64,000 nt of DNA from Ornithinimicrobium cryptoxanthini (GTDB taxonomy: Bacteria; Actinomycetota; Actinomycetes; Actinomycetales; Dermatophilaceae). The stretch spans positions 2,294,001 to 2,358,000 of the forward strand of contig NZ_CP099490.1 of NCBI RefSeq assembly GCF_023923205.1. The letters are read 5' to 3'. The stretch's first letter is position 1. Each line of letters opens with the position of its first letter. The notes under the pieces are model-generated. The model made no database searches, had not been told where the DNA came from, and saw only the letters and a program-made list of their open reading frames with translations. Position numbers and translations under genes: made by a program. Below are positions 26,443 to 34,478 of this stretch, piece after piece.

Positions 26443-27321
26443 GTGAGCGATCGATATGGCACCGATGTCCTGTCCGGCGACTGGCGCGCACCGCGCGGCG
26501 GGCGCGCCGTGCCCACCGAGGCTGAGTCCGGCCTCGTCGTCGAGGATGTCCAGACCGGTTTTGTCGGCGCCGTCGTGCGCGTCGAGAAGGCGGGCGGCAT
26601 GCAGGTCCTGCACCTGGAGGACCGCCACGGCCGCACCAAGGGCTTCCCGCTCGGCCCCGGCTTCCTGCTCGACGGCAAGCCGGTGATCCTCACTCCCCCG
26701 ACCGCCGAGTCCCGCCAGGCCCTGGCGCAGGCCAGGGCAGCGACCTCACGCACGGCGAGCGGCTCCCGCGCCGTCGCCCACGCACCGGCCAGGGTGGCCG
26801 CCGGCTCACGCATCTTTGTCGAGGGCAGGCATGACGCCGAGCTCGTGGAGAAGATCTGGGGTGACGACCTGCGTGTTGAGGGCGTGGTGGTCGAGCTGCT
26901 CGAGGGCGTCGACGACCTGTCAGCCGTGATCCGTGACTTCGCGCCCAGCCGGGACCGGCGGATGGGCGTGCTGGTGGACCACCTGGTCCCCGGCACCAAG
27001 GAGGACCGGATCGTGCGGGCCGCCGAGAAGCTGCCCCAGTCCCGGTGGGTGCGCATCCTCGGCCATCCCTATGTTGACGTGTGGCAGTCCGTCCGCCCCG
27101 CACGGCTGGGTCTGACTGCCTGGCCGGTGATCGAGCGGGGCCGCCCCTGGAAGGAGTCGGTCCTCGCCGAGCTCGGGTGGGCCCATCGCAATCAGGCCGA
27201 TGTTGCGAGAGGATGGAAGCAAATCCTGGGCTCCGTGCGTTCCTACGGTGACCTTGAACCCACGTTGCTCGCCAGCGTCGAGGAACTGATCGACTTCGTC
27301 ACCGTCCCACAGGAGGACTGA
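26443..27321 (+). CDS. DUF3097 family protein, possibly with a Toprim-like core
   Basis: 292 residues from a GTG; TACGCT (26431-26436) ends 7 nt before it, suggesting a leaderless start. DUF3097 is an actinobacterial family of unknown function normally near hrcA, dnaJ and hemW. Residues 1-85 look like a small beta domain (GLVVEDVQTGFVGAVVRVEK). Residues 122-185 contain IFVEGRHDAELVEKIWGDD and later MGVLVDHLVPGTKED, which resemble the E...and DxD-like motifs of a Toprim fold; that reading is my inference. The rest is alpha/beta with no other motif. It precedes the DUF4870 gene by one base. Confidence 0.88.
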   Translation: MSDRYGTDVLSGDWRAPRGGRAVPTEAESGLVVEDVQTGFVGAVVRVEKAGGMQVLHLEDRHGRTKGFPLGPGFLLDGKPVILTPPTAESRQALAQARAATSRTASGSRAVAHAPARVAAGSRIFVEGRHDAELVEKIWGDDLRVEGVVVELLEGVDDLSAVIRDFAPSRDRRMGVLVDHLVPGTKEDRIVRAAEKLPQSRWVRILGHPYVDVWQSVRPARLGLTAWPVIERGRPWKESVLAELGWAHRNQADVARGWKQILGSVRSYGDLEPTLLASVEELIDFVTVPQED

Positions 27322-27322
27322 C

Positions 27323-27937
27323 ATGACCGACAACCCGCAGCAGTGGCAGCCGGGCCAGACCCCGCCGCCTCCGCCCCACAACCCGCAGCAGCCCGACCAG
27401 TCCGGGCAGCAGCAGAACCCCGGACCCCAGGGCCCACCCCAGCAGAGCCAGTGGCAGGGGCAACCCCAGCAGGGAGGTTGGCAGGGGCAACCCCAGCAGA
27501 GCCAGTGGCAGGGGCAACCCCAGCAGGGAGGTTGGCAGGGTCAGCCCGTCCAGGGCGGGCCCGGCCCTCGCCTGGCCGAGTCCGACGAGCGCACGTGGAT
27601 GCTCCTGGCTCACCTGTCCGCGCCGATCGCCTACGTCGTCAGCCTTGGCACCCTGAGCATCCTCGGCCCCCTGTTGATCTGGTTCGTCCGCAAGGACGAC
27701 AGCCAGGCGGTGCGCATGGCCGCGTCCGGTGCCTTCAACTTCAACCTGACTTTCTGGCTCCTCTATCTGCTCGGCTGGGTGGCCGGAATCGCCACCCTTG
27801 GGCTGGGCTTCCTGCTGGTGATCCCGTTCTGGATCGTGCTCTTCCTGGTTGCCGTCTATGTGCACATCAAGGGCACCATGCGGGCGGCGCGTGGTGAGAC
27901 CTACATCTATCCGTTCCAGCTCAAGGTGCTGAACTGA
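27323..27937 (+). CDS. DUF4870-type membrane protein with Gln/Pro-rich repeats
   Basis: 204 residues. The first 85 are disordered and rich in Gln, Pro, Gly and Trp, including two 18-residue repeats of the QQSQWQGQP/QQGGWQGQP kind. From about 95 the DUF4870 domain begins (ERTWMLLAHLSAPIAYVVS), with hydrophobic segments near 100-120, 140-160 and 160-185 and the conserved end YIYPFQLKVLN. The family is a small membrane protein of unknown function in many bacteria. It starts one base after the DUF3097 stop. Confidence 0.88.
   Translation: MTDNPQQWQPGQTPPPPPHNPQQPDQSGQQQNPGPQGPPQQSQWQGQPQQGGWQGQPQQSQWQGQPQQGGWQGQPVQGGPGPRLAESDERTWMLLAHLSAPIAYVVSLGTLSILGPLLIWFVRKDDSQAVRMAASGAFNFNLTFWLLYLLGWVAGIATLGLGFLLVIPFWIVLFLVAVYVHIKGTMRAARGETYIYPFQLKVLN
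27440..27547 (+). repeat. 54-nt tandem repeat, two copies, in the DUF4870 gene
   Basis: 27440-27493 and 27494-27547 are nearly identical and in frame, encoding 18-residue Gln/Trp-rich units, each itself made of two related 9-residue halves. Confidence 0.9.
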
Positions 27938-27970
27938 GCTGATCCGGCCGCGCCGGGTTGGGCTTCGCGC

Positions 27971-28028
27971 CAGCAAAACCTTCACAAAAATGCGTGAACG
28001 GTGAGCAAAACCCCTATGAAAATGGGTT
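27971..28028 (-). repeat. Diverged 28-nt motif pair (copies E and F) after hemW
   Basis: AGCAAAACC occurs at 27972-27980 and again at 28004-28012, a 32-nt period, each followed by an A-rich core and a G/T-rich end (AAAAATGCGT, AAAATGGGTT). The layout matches the pairs in the dha operon although the sequence has diverged. Each copy carries a 5-bp inverted repeat (TTCAC/GTGAA; AACCC/GGGTT). The second copy touches the hemW stop codon, just as copy B touches the dhaL stop. Confidence 0.6.
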
Positions 28029-29250
28029 AGGTGGCGAGGAGGCGGTGCACGACGGTGTCGGCCAGGAGTCGACCGCGCACCGTGAGCAGGGCTCGGCCGG
28101 CGAGGGCAGCCCGGCCGTCGATCAGGCCGTCGGCGATCAGTCCGGCGACGGCCGTCCGCCCGGCGCCGTCGACCTCAATGAGGTCGAGCCCCTCCACCAA
28201 CCGGATCCCGAGCAGCACCGCCTCGTCGTGACGCTGCTCGGGCGTCAGCACCTCGCGCCCCGCCCCGGGCGAGACACCGGCGGCGACCCGATCGGCATAC
28301 GGCGCAGGGTGCTTGACGTTCCACCACCGCACCCCGCCGACGTGGCTGTGCGCTCCCGGACCGATCCCCCACCAGTCGGCCCCCCGCCAGTAGTTCACGT
28401 TGTGCAGACACCGGTTCTCTTCTGACAGAGCCCAGTTGCTGATCTCGTACCACCCATAGCCAGCTCCGCCGAGGAGCTGCTCGGCCAGCTCATACTTGTC
28501 GGCCCCGTCATCGTCGTCCGGCATGGTGACCTGCCCGCGCCGCACCTGGGCCGCCAGCCTGGTGCCCTCCTCCACGACCAGCGCATAGGCCGAGACATGG
28601 TCCGGCGCCAGGTCGATGACCGCCTCGAGGCTCGAGCGCCAGTCCGCCAGCGACTCACCGGGCGTGCCATAGATCAGGTCGAGACTGACCTGCATCCCTG
28701 CCGCCCGCACCGCGGCGACGGCCGAGCGCACGTTGGTGGGGTCATGCGTGCGGTCGAGCGTCGCGAGCACGTGCGGCACCGCCGACTGCATGCCCAGGCT
28801 GACCCGGGTGAAACCACCGGCGGCCAGGGTCTGTGCGACCTCGGGAGTGATCGTGTCCGGGTTGGCCTCGGTCGTCACCTCTGCGCCGGTGGCAAGGCCG
28901 AACTGCTCGCGTATGCCGTCGAGCACCGTGACCAGGTCCTGCGGCGGGAGCATGGTCGGGGTGCCACCGCCCACGAAGACGGTCGCCACGGGAGGCGCGC
29001 CCTCCCCCAGCACCTCCCGGGCGATCCGCAGCTCCGCCAGCGCCGCGTCCGCATAGGTGTCGACCGTGGCACCGTGACCACCCAGCTCAGACACCGTGTA
29101 GGTGTTGAAGTCGCAGTAGCCGCAGCGCACCCGGCAGAACGGGACATGGACATAGATGCCGAAAGGCCGCTGCCCCAGCCCGACGACCGCGCTCTGCGGG
29201 AGTCGACCGTCTGCGGGCACGGGGTCTCCCACTGGCAGTGCTGACGGCAT
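28027..29250 (-). CDS. hemW: Radical SAM heme chaperone HemW (coproporphyrinogen oxidase-like)
   Basis: 407 residues. The radical SAM cluster motif CxxxCxxC is at C39, C43 and C46 (VPFCRVRCGYCDF), followed by GGGTPTML and the HemW-type C-terminal domain (YEISNWA and NVNYWRG). HemW binds heme and hands it to heme proteins; earlier annotations call it oxygen-independent coproporphyrinogen III oxidase, but that enzyme's extra residues are absent. In actinobacteria it is normally near DUF3097 and hrcA; here the two are convergent around DUF4870. Confidence 0.93.
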   Translation of the reverse strand: MPSALPVGDPVPADGRLPQSAVVGLGQRPFGIYVHVPFCRVRCGYCDFNTYTVSELGGHGATVDTYADAALAELRIAREVLGEGAPPVATVFVGGGTPTMLPPQDLVTVLDGIREQFGLATGAEVTTEANPDTITPEVAQTLAAGGFTRVSLGMQSAVPHVLATLDRTHDPTNVRSAVAAVRAAGMQVSLDLIYGTPGESLADWRSSLEAVIDLAPDHVSAYALVVEEGTRLAAQVRRGQVTMPDDDDGADKYELAEQLLGGAGYGWYEISNWALSEENRCLHNVNYWRGADWWGIGPGAHSHVGGVRWWNVKHPAPYADRVAAGVSPGAGREVLTPEQRHDEAVLLGIRLVEGLDLIEVDGAGRTAVAGLIADGLIDGRAALAGRALLTVRGRLLADTVVHRLLAT

Positions 29251-29330
29251 GCGCCCAGTGTCTCAGCCAAAGGTGCCGGTGACCGAAACGCGGCGGCGAA
29301 CATTCCTCATGCAGCCCCGCCCCGTCTCGC

Positions 29331-29378
29331 GGGTCAGTCTCGTGCGCTGCAGCAACACCCAACCTCCCCACGAGATTG
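29331..29378. repeat. 48-nt direct repeat, left copy, flanking the AbiEi/DUF559-like gene
   Basis: Aligns without gaps with 30461-30508: 38 of 48 positions agree, including the blocks CCCAAC and TCCCCACGAGAT. Each copy has TCTCG near its start and CGAGA near its end. Confidence 0.75.
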
Positions 29379-29402
29379 GTGGGGCCGCATCGATCAGCGC
29401 GG

Positions 29403-30353
29403 CTATTGGCTCTCGGGCCCAGCTGCCGCCCTCGGTATCGCCCTCACACCGCACGTCCGGGAGCACGGGATGGGCGTGCCGGTCCAGCCGCGTCCTCGCA
29501 GGGTGTCGGCGAGATCCTGGGCAAGGTCGCAGGGGTCATCCTCGACGTCCCACCAGGTCGCACGCACGGTGAGGACTCCTCGGGCGCTGCTCTTGCGGTC
29601 TCGCCGTCGGTCTGACCGAAACGCCCCCGCGTGGAAGGCCAGCCCGTCGATCTCGGCACTCACCGCGAACTGCTTGTTGGCGAAGTCAGCTCGGGTCTGA
29701 CCCATGATGACCTGCATCGCGAAAGGCGGCAGCTCGTGCGCCCGCACCACGCCGTGGAGAAATCGATGCTCAGCCAAACTTTCGAGCCCGTCCGTGAGGT
29801 CGCCCAGGATCAGCCGGAGCGGTCGCCGCATGCGGTGCCCCCGCCGAGAGGCCAGTTCCTCGATGATGCGCTCCGGAGTGGTGAACCCCTTCTGACAGAC
29901 CTTGGCCGCCAGCGCAATGACATCGTCCACCGCGGCCCCGGGGACATCTGCAACGTCCACGACCGCGCGGTGCAGCGACGTCGTCCGGTAGCCGTTGACC
30001 GAGCGCGCTCGGGGCAGATCGCGGGTTCTCACAAGGACTGCGCCGTCGACACGTCGACGACGATCGTGCGGGACAAGCACGGTCCACTGCGTCGGAGGGG
30101 GCCCGACGCCCCACACCCATAGGGCCGACCCGTGGCTCAGCAACGCGTCCTCACCGGCAGCCAACAGCACCGCCCACGCCACCGCGTCGTCGCCCACCGG
30201 GCCGCTGTGCGTGAGGTAGACGCCACGGTGCAGCCGCTGCCACTTCCCGGCCTGAAGGCGTGCACGGACCGCGCCAGGGGTGAGTCCGGCCCTGAGCGCC
30301 TGCTGCAGCGTGACGACACCGCCCTGCCACCGGGCCACTCGCTTCCAGTCCAT
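29403..30353 (-). CDS. AbiEi-like antitoxin domain fused to a DUF559/Vsr-like nuclease region
   Basis: 316 residues from the ATG at 30353 (MDWKRVARWQGGVVTLQQAL). Residues 1-60 form a helix-turn-helix domain of the AbiEi/type IV antitoxin N-terminal kind (GLTPGAVRARLQAGKWQRLHRGVYLT). The C-terminal third resembles the DUF559/very-short-patch-repair nuclease fold: AEIDGLAFHAGAFRSDRRRD followed by LTVRATWWDVEDDP. Such solitary genes are common and scattered in actinobacteria; they are often called antitoxins, but no partner toxin is beside this one. Direct repeats of 48 nt flank it. Function is not established. Confidence 0.72.
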   Translation of the reverse strand: MDWKRVARWQGGVVTLQQALRAGLTPGAVRARLQAGKWQRLHRGVYLTHSGPVGDDAVAWAVLLAAGEDALLSHGSALWVWGVGPPPTQWTVLVPHDRRRRVDGAVLVRTRDLPRARSVNGYRTTSLHRAVVDVADVPGAAVDDVIALAAKVCQKGFTTPERIIEELASRRGHRMRRPLRLILGDLTDGLESLAEHRFLHGVVRAHELPPFAMQVIMGQTRADFANKQFAVSAEIDGLAFHAGAFRSDRRRDRKSSARGVLTVRATWWDVEDDPCDLAQDLADTLRGRGWTGTPIPCSRTCGVRAIPRAAAGPESQ

Positions 30354-30460
30354 CGCCCCACCGTCGCAGGAGCGGCACCCGCAACTGCGGGTTATCCACA
30401 GCACGCGGCGCCGCGTCACCTGCAGCGGCACGCCCGGCTCTCCGAGAGCCACAACCTCGT

Positions 30461-30508
30461 GGATCAATCTCGCGCACGGAAGCAGCGCCCAACTTCCCCA
30501 CGAGATCG
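30461..30508. repeat. 48-nt direct repeat, right copy, flanking the AbiEi/DUF559-like gene
   Basis: Second copy of the repeat at 29331-29378, in the same orientation and 1130 bp away. It lies just upstream of the promoter of the GntR gene. Confidence 0.75.
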
Positions 30509-30550
30509 CGACGGCCCGGTCGAGGCCGGAAAGGAGTTGCGCACAAGGCG

Positions 30551-30587
30551 CTCCTTTGGTTCACTAGTCGAGTAATGAACCAAGGAG
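30551..30587 (+). promoter_or_regulatory. YtrA/GntR-type operator upstream of the regulator gene
   Basis: CTCCTTTGGTTCA (30551-30563) and TGAACCAAGGAG (30576-30587) form an inverted repeat with a 12-nt spacer; the inner 8 bp TTGGTTCA/TGAACCAA are perfect. GAGTAAT inside the right half may be the -10. The right arm runs into the AAGGAGGAG ribosome binding site, so a bound dimer would block both initiation steps. Autoregulation by the adjacent GntR protein is inferred. Confidence 0.8.
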
Positions 30588-30596
30588 GAGTGCTGC

Positions 30597-31028
30597 ATGT
30601 TCGAGGGACGTGAGCCGATCTACCACCAGATCGCCGAGGCGATCCGTGGCGAGATCCTCTCTGGCGCGCTCGAGGAGGAGGACCAGGTCATGTCGACCAC
30701 GCAATACGCCACGACCTATCGCATCAACCCGGCCACGGCCGCAAAAGCGTTTGCGCAGCTCGTCGACGAAGAGGTTCTCTACAAGCGGCGGGGCGTCGGC
30801 ATGTTCGTCGCCCCGGGCGCGGCCACGAGGCTACGCTCCGCGCGGCGCTCCGCCTTCTTCACCGAGCGTCTGGACCCGGTGATCCGAGAAGCAGACCTGC
30901 TGGGCCTGACCACCGATGACCTGATCGCGCACCTGACCGCGCACCGCCCAGACGCACCGCACGATGCCGCCGCGACCGCCATACCGCCCGACCAGCCGCG
31001 CAACCAGAACACCAAGGAGAGCCGATGA
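30597..31028 (+). CDS. GntR family transcriptional regulator, YtrA subfamily
   Basis: 143 residues with an AAGGAGGAG ribosome binding site. The N-terminal winged helix is typical (EPIYHQIAEAIRGEILSGAL, TYRINPATAAKAFAQLVDEE, KRRGVGMFVAPGA) and the C-terminal effector region is short, as in the YtrA subfamily, whose members sit in front of ABC transporter genes and are usually repressors of them. It overlaps the next ABC ATPase by four bases and is preceded by a matching operator. Likely inducers are cell-envelope-acting antibiotics, by analogy with YtrA of Bacillus; that is inference. Confidence 0.9.
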   Translation: MFEGREPIYHQIAEAIRGEILSGALEEEDQVMSTTQYATTYRINPATAAKAFAQLVDEEVLYKRRGVGMFVAPGAATRLRSARRSAFFTERLDPVIREADLLGLTTDDLIAHLTAHRPDAPHDAAATAIPPDQPRNQNTKESR

Positions 31029-31912
31029 CCGGCTATGCAGTCCACACCGAGGGCCTCAGCCTGAGCTATGGAGACGACCCCGCGCTGACCGGCGTCGACC
31101 TCGACCTCGCACCCGGCCGCATCCACGGCCTGCTGGGCCGCAACGGTGCTGGCAAGACGACGCTGATGTCTGTGCTGGCAGCCCTGCGCCGCGGCACCGG
31201 GACCGTCCGCGTTGACGGGCAGGACCCGTTTGAGAACGAGGCGGTCATGGAGGACGTCTGTCTCATCCGCGAGAGCGGCGACACGCTCACCGACGAGCGG
31301 CTGCGGACCAACCTGGACTTCCTTGAGGATGCGCGGCCGTTCTTCGACCGTGCCTATGCGGAGTCGCTGATCGCGGCCTTCGCGCTGGACCTGGCCAAGA
31401 AGCCCCAACACCTCTCCCGTGGCCAGGCGTCGGCGTTCGGCGCGATCGTGGGCCTGGCGTCCCGGGCGCCACTGACGATGTTTGACGAGGTCCACCTCGG
31501 CATGGACGCCCCGTCGCGGCAGCGGTTCTATGACGAGCTGCTCCGGGACTTCGCCGAGCACCCCCGCACGATCATCCTGTCCAGCCACCTGATCAGCGAG
31601 GTCGAGCACATGCTCGAGACCGTCACGATCCTGCACGAGGGGCACCTGCTGCTCTCCGGTGAGGCCGACGACCTGCACAGCCAGGGCGCCACACTCACTG
31701 GCCCGAGCGAGGTCGTCGACCGGCACGCGAGCGACCTGGCTGTGGTCGGCACCCGCGACCTCGGGCCCACCCGGCAGGTCACCGTCTTCGGCGACCTGGA
31801 CGAGTCCGCCCTGCGCCGGGCCGAGCACGACGGTCTCCAGGTCGGCGCCGTTCCCCTGCAGGACCTGTTTATCCACCTGACCGACACGCAGACCCACCAG
31901 GAGGCGTCATGA
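31025..31912 (+). CDS. ABC transporter ATP-binding protein (YtrB-like)
   Basis: 295 residues. Walker A is GRNGAGKT at about 37-44. The signature is a variant LSRGQAS instead of LSGGQ, and Walker B reads LTMFDEVHLGMDA with the catalytic Glu kept but an unusual D-loop. Such variants are common in the YtrB-like ATPases linked to YtrA regulators. The C-terminal 80 residues are an extra regulatory-type domain. It works with the membrane protein that overlaps its end. Confidence 0.85.
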   Translation: MTGYAVHTEGLSLSYGDDPALTGVDLDLAPGRIHGLLGRNGAGKTTLMSVLAALRRGTGTVRVDGQDPFENEAVMEDVCLIRESGDTLTDERLRTNLDFLEDARPFFDRAYAESLIAAFALDLAKKPQHLSRGQASAFGAIVGLASRAPLTMFDEVHLGMDAPSRQRFYDELLRDFAEHPRTIILSSHLISEVEHMLETVTILHEGHLLLSGEADDLHSQGATLTGPSEVVDRHASDLAVVGTRDLGPTRQVTVFGDLDESALRRAEHDGLQVGAVPLQDLFIHLTDTQTHQEAS

Positions 31913-32661
31913 CCACGGTCACCGCCACGCCAACCACCACCCGGCGGACCCCGCAGTGGCGGCGCGCGTTCACCTACCTGCTCTCCGGCTACGTCTACAT
32001 GCTCACCCTGTGGTTCTGGGCCATCGCCCTGCCCGCCGTGGCGATCATCATGTGGGTCGTCAGCCTCAACGTGGACCAGGTCAGCGCCTCCGGCGTGGCC
32101 TTCACCCACCACGGCGCCCTGTGGTTCCCGTTCAGCATCGCGATCATCCTGTCGGTCACCTACCTGCCGATCCATGTCGCCAACGGGATGACCCGACGCT
32201 CGTTCGTCCGCGCCGCCCTGACGGTCAACGTGGTCGTGGGGGCCCTCAACGCGCTCATCGCCACCGTGGCGCTGCTGGTCGAGCGTCAGATCTATGACGC
32301 GCTCGGCTGGTTCCACGGCAGCAACTCCGGCGACGGGCTGGAAGTCTTCCACGGCGGCGTCCTGACCTACGGGTTCGGCCTGGTGCTGCTGTTCACCGCC
32401 GGCCAGATCAGCGGATCCCTGATCGGCATCGCCTACTACCGCCTCGGCGGGTGGGTGGGCACGTTCGCCCTTCCCCTGTGCCTGCTGCCCCTGGGTGCCA
32501 CCGGGTTGCTCGGGCTGGGCGCAGGCGTCCAGTGGAAGCCATGGGGCTGGACGGCCGACATCGCCCCCTGGGGCGCCGTCGTCGCCGTCGCCGTCCTCAT
32601 CGCCTCGGCCGTGGCCTTCTCCGCACTGGTCCGCAACATTCCGATCGACAGCAAGGACTGA
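31909..32661 (+). CDS. ABC transporter permease-like membrane protein
   Basis: 250 residues with about six hydrophobic segments (near 25-50, 65-80, 95-120, 150-170, 175-200, 215-235). It begins four bases inside the ATPase stop and follows a YtrA-type regulator and its ATPase, so it is taken as the membrane half of that transporter. No known permease motif stands out. Its fold resembles ABC-2-type membrane domains only in layout. Confidence 0.75.
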   Translation: MTTVTATPTTTRRTPQWRRAFTYLLSGYVYMLTLWFWAIALPAVAIIMWVVSLNVDQVSASGVAFTHHGALWFPFSIAIILSVTYLPIHVANGMTRRSFVRAALTVNVVVGALNALIATVALLVERQIYDALGWFHGSNSGDGLEVFHGGVLTYGFGLVLLFTAGQISGSLIGIAYYRLGGWVGTFALPLCLLPLGATGLLGLGAGVQWKPWGWTADIAPWGAVVAVAVLIASAVAFSALVRNIPIDSKD

Positions 32662-32663
32662 CC

Positions 32664-33647
32664 ATGACCACCAGCACCCCTGCCAGTATGCCGACAGTCA
32701 CCTCCTCCTCCCCCGCCACCGAGACAGTGGTCGAGGTGCGCGGGCTGCACAAGACCTATGGCGCCACGGTCGCCGTCGCCGACGTCTCCTTCGCCGTCGG
32801 GCGCGGTGAGATCGTCGGGATCCTGGGCCCCAACGGTGCCGGCAAGACGACGACGGTCGAGTCCATCGCCGGGCTGCGCACCGCCGACTCAGGCACCGTG
32901 TCCGTCCTGGGCCTCGACCCGCAGCACGACCCGGCACCGGTCCGGGAGGTCCTGGGCGTCCAGCTCCAGGAGTCGCGCCTTCCCGCCAAGCTACGGGTCG
33001 CCGAGGCGCTGCGCCTGTATGCCTCCTTCTATGCCCACCCCAAGGAGCCCGACGAGCTCATCGCGCTCCTGGGCCTGGCGGACAAGCGGGACACGGCATA
33101 CGAGAACCTGTCCGGCGGGCAGAAGCAGCGCCTGTCCATCGCCCTCGCGCTGGTCGGCAACCCGCAGATCGCGATCCTGGACGAGCTGACCACCGGACTG
33201 GACCCGCAGGCCCGCCGCGAGACGTGGGACCTGATCGAGGCGGTGCGCGACAGCGGCGTCACGATCTTGCTGGTCACCCACTTCATGGACGAGGCCCAGC
33301 GCCTCTGCGACCGGGTGATCATCATCGACGACGGCGAGGTCATCGCCGAGGGCACGCCCACCGAGCTGGCCGGTCAGGGTCGCACGGGAGTCACCTTCCG
33401 GATGCGGCTGCCCCAGCCCCCGCAGCCCCTGGACGTCACGCTGCTCTCCGACATCCCGTCCGTGGTGTCGACCCGGGAGGTCGGCACCGCACTGGAGATC
33501 ACCGGCGGGCCGACCGTGCTGCCCGACGTCATCATCGCCCTGCACTCCCGCGGCATCGTGCCGGACGAGGTGCAGACCATCAGCCCGAGCCTGGAGGACG
33601 CCTTCGTGGCCCTCGTGGGCCACTCGTCTCAGGAGATCCCAGCATGA
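32664..33647 (+). CDS. ABC transporter ATP-binding protein (ABC-2/DrrA type)
   Basis: 327 residues. Walker A GPNGAGKTT, Q-loop GVQLQESRLPAK, signature LSGGQKQRLS, Walker B AILDELTTGLD and switch LVTHFMDEA are canonical. A C-terminal extension of about 80 residues is typical for DrrA/NatA-like exporters. The ATG is two bases after the previous stop; the whole run from the regulator on is one operon. It partners with the ABC-2 permease that follows. Confidence 0.9.
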   Translation: MTTSTPASMPTVTSSSPATETVVEVRGLHKTYGATVAVADVSFAVGRGEIVGILGPNGAGKTTTVESIAGLRTADSGTVSVLGLDPQHDPAPVREVLGVQLQESRLPAKLRVAEALRLYASFYAHPKEPDELIALLGLADKRDTAYENLSGGQKQRLSIALALVGNPQIAILDELTTGLDPQARRETWDLIEAVRDSGVTILLVTHFMDEAQRLCDRVIIIDDGEVIAEGTPTELAGQGRTGVTFRMRLPQPPQPLDVTLLSDIPSVVSTREVGTALEITGGPTVLPDVIIALHSRGIVPDEVQTISPSLEDAFVALVGHSSQEIPA

Positions 33648-34444
33648 GCACCAGCACCCTCTCCCCCGCACGCAGCCGCACCGGAACCCGCGGCCTGCCC
33701 ACCCTGATCGCGGCAGAGCTGCGGCTGTTCCTGCGCGACCCCGGCAACGTCTTCTTCGTCCTGGCCTTCCCCACGGTGCTGCTGATCGGCATGGGTTTTG
33801 CCATCCCCGGCATGCGCGACCCGATCACCGACCTGCCCGAGCCGTGGCTGGGCCTGCGCGCGGTGGACCTGTTCGTCCCGCTGATGCTGTGCGTCGCCAC
33901 AGCCACCGCGGGGCTGACCACGGTGCCGTCCTATCTGGCCAGCTATCGGGAGACCGGGGTGCTGCGTCGCATGGCGACCACGCCGATGCGCCCGCAGGGG
34001 GTGCTCATCGCCCAGGCCGTGGTGCAGCTGGCCGCGGTCGCGGTGGGATGTGCGTTGGCGCTGCTGACGGCCCGCCTCGTCTTCGATGCGCCGATGGCCC
34101 AGAACCCAGCCCTGGCGCTGCTCGTCCTGGTCCTGGCCACCACCGCGATGTTTGGCATCGGCGTCCTGATCGGCGGGCTGGCCTCCAAGGGCAGCACTGC
34201 CTCGGGCATCGGGATGCTGATCTACTTCCCGATGCTGTTCCTGGCCGGCTTGTGGACGCCTGGTCCGATGATGCCGGACGCGGTCGAGAAGGTCGCGACC
34301 TACACCCCGCTCGGTGCGGCTTCCCAGGCGATGAACGACGCCTGGTTCGGGCTCGGCATGCCATGGGTCCAGCTGGTCGTCATGGCCGCCTGGACGGTGC
34401 TCCTGTTCGTCATCGCTGCCCGCACCTTCAGGTGGGAGGTCTGA
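33644..34444 (+). CDS. ABC-2 type transporter permease
   Basis: 266 residues starting at ATGA overlapping the ATPase stop. Six hydrophobic segments and the ABC-2 patterns (LPTLIAAELRLFLRDPGNVF at the amphipathic start, ETGVLRRMATTPMRP in the middle, IYFPMLFLAGLWTP near the end) place it with drug and lipid exporters of the DrrB class. Substrate unknown; linkage to a YtrA-type regulator points to envelope stress or antibiotic resistance. Confidence 0.88.
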   Translation: MSTSTLSPARSRTGTRGLPTLIAAELRLFLRDPGNVFFVLAFPTVLLIGMGFAIPGMRDPITDLPEPWLGLRAVDLFVPLMLCVATATAGLTTVPSYLASYRETGVLRRMATTPMRPQGVLIAQAVVQLAAVAVGCALALLTARLVFDAPMAQNPALALLVLVLATTAMFGIGVLIGGLASKGSTASGIGMLIYFPMLFLAGLWTPGPMMPDAVEKVATYTPLGAASQAMNDAWFGLGMPWVQLVVMAAWTVLLFVIAARTFRWEV

Positions 34445-34478
34445 GGCAAGGCACCAGCCGGGTCCCGAGACCCTGCGG

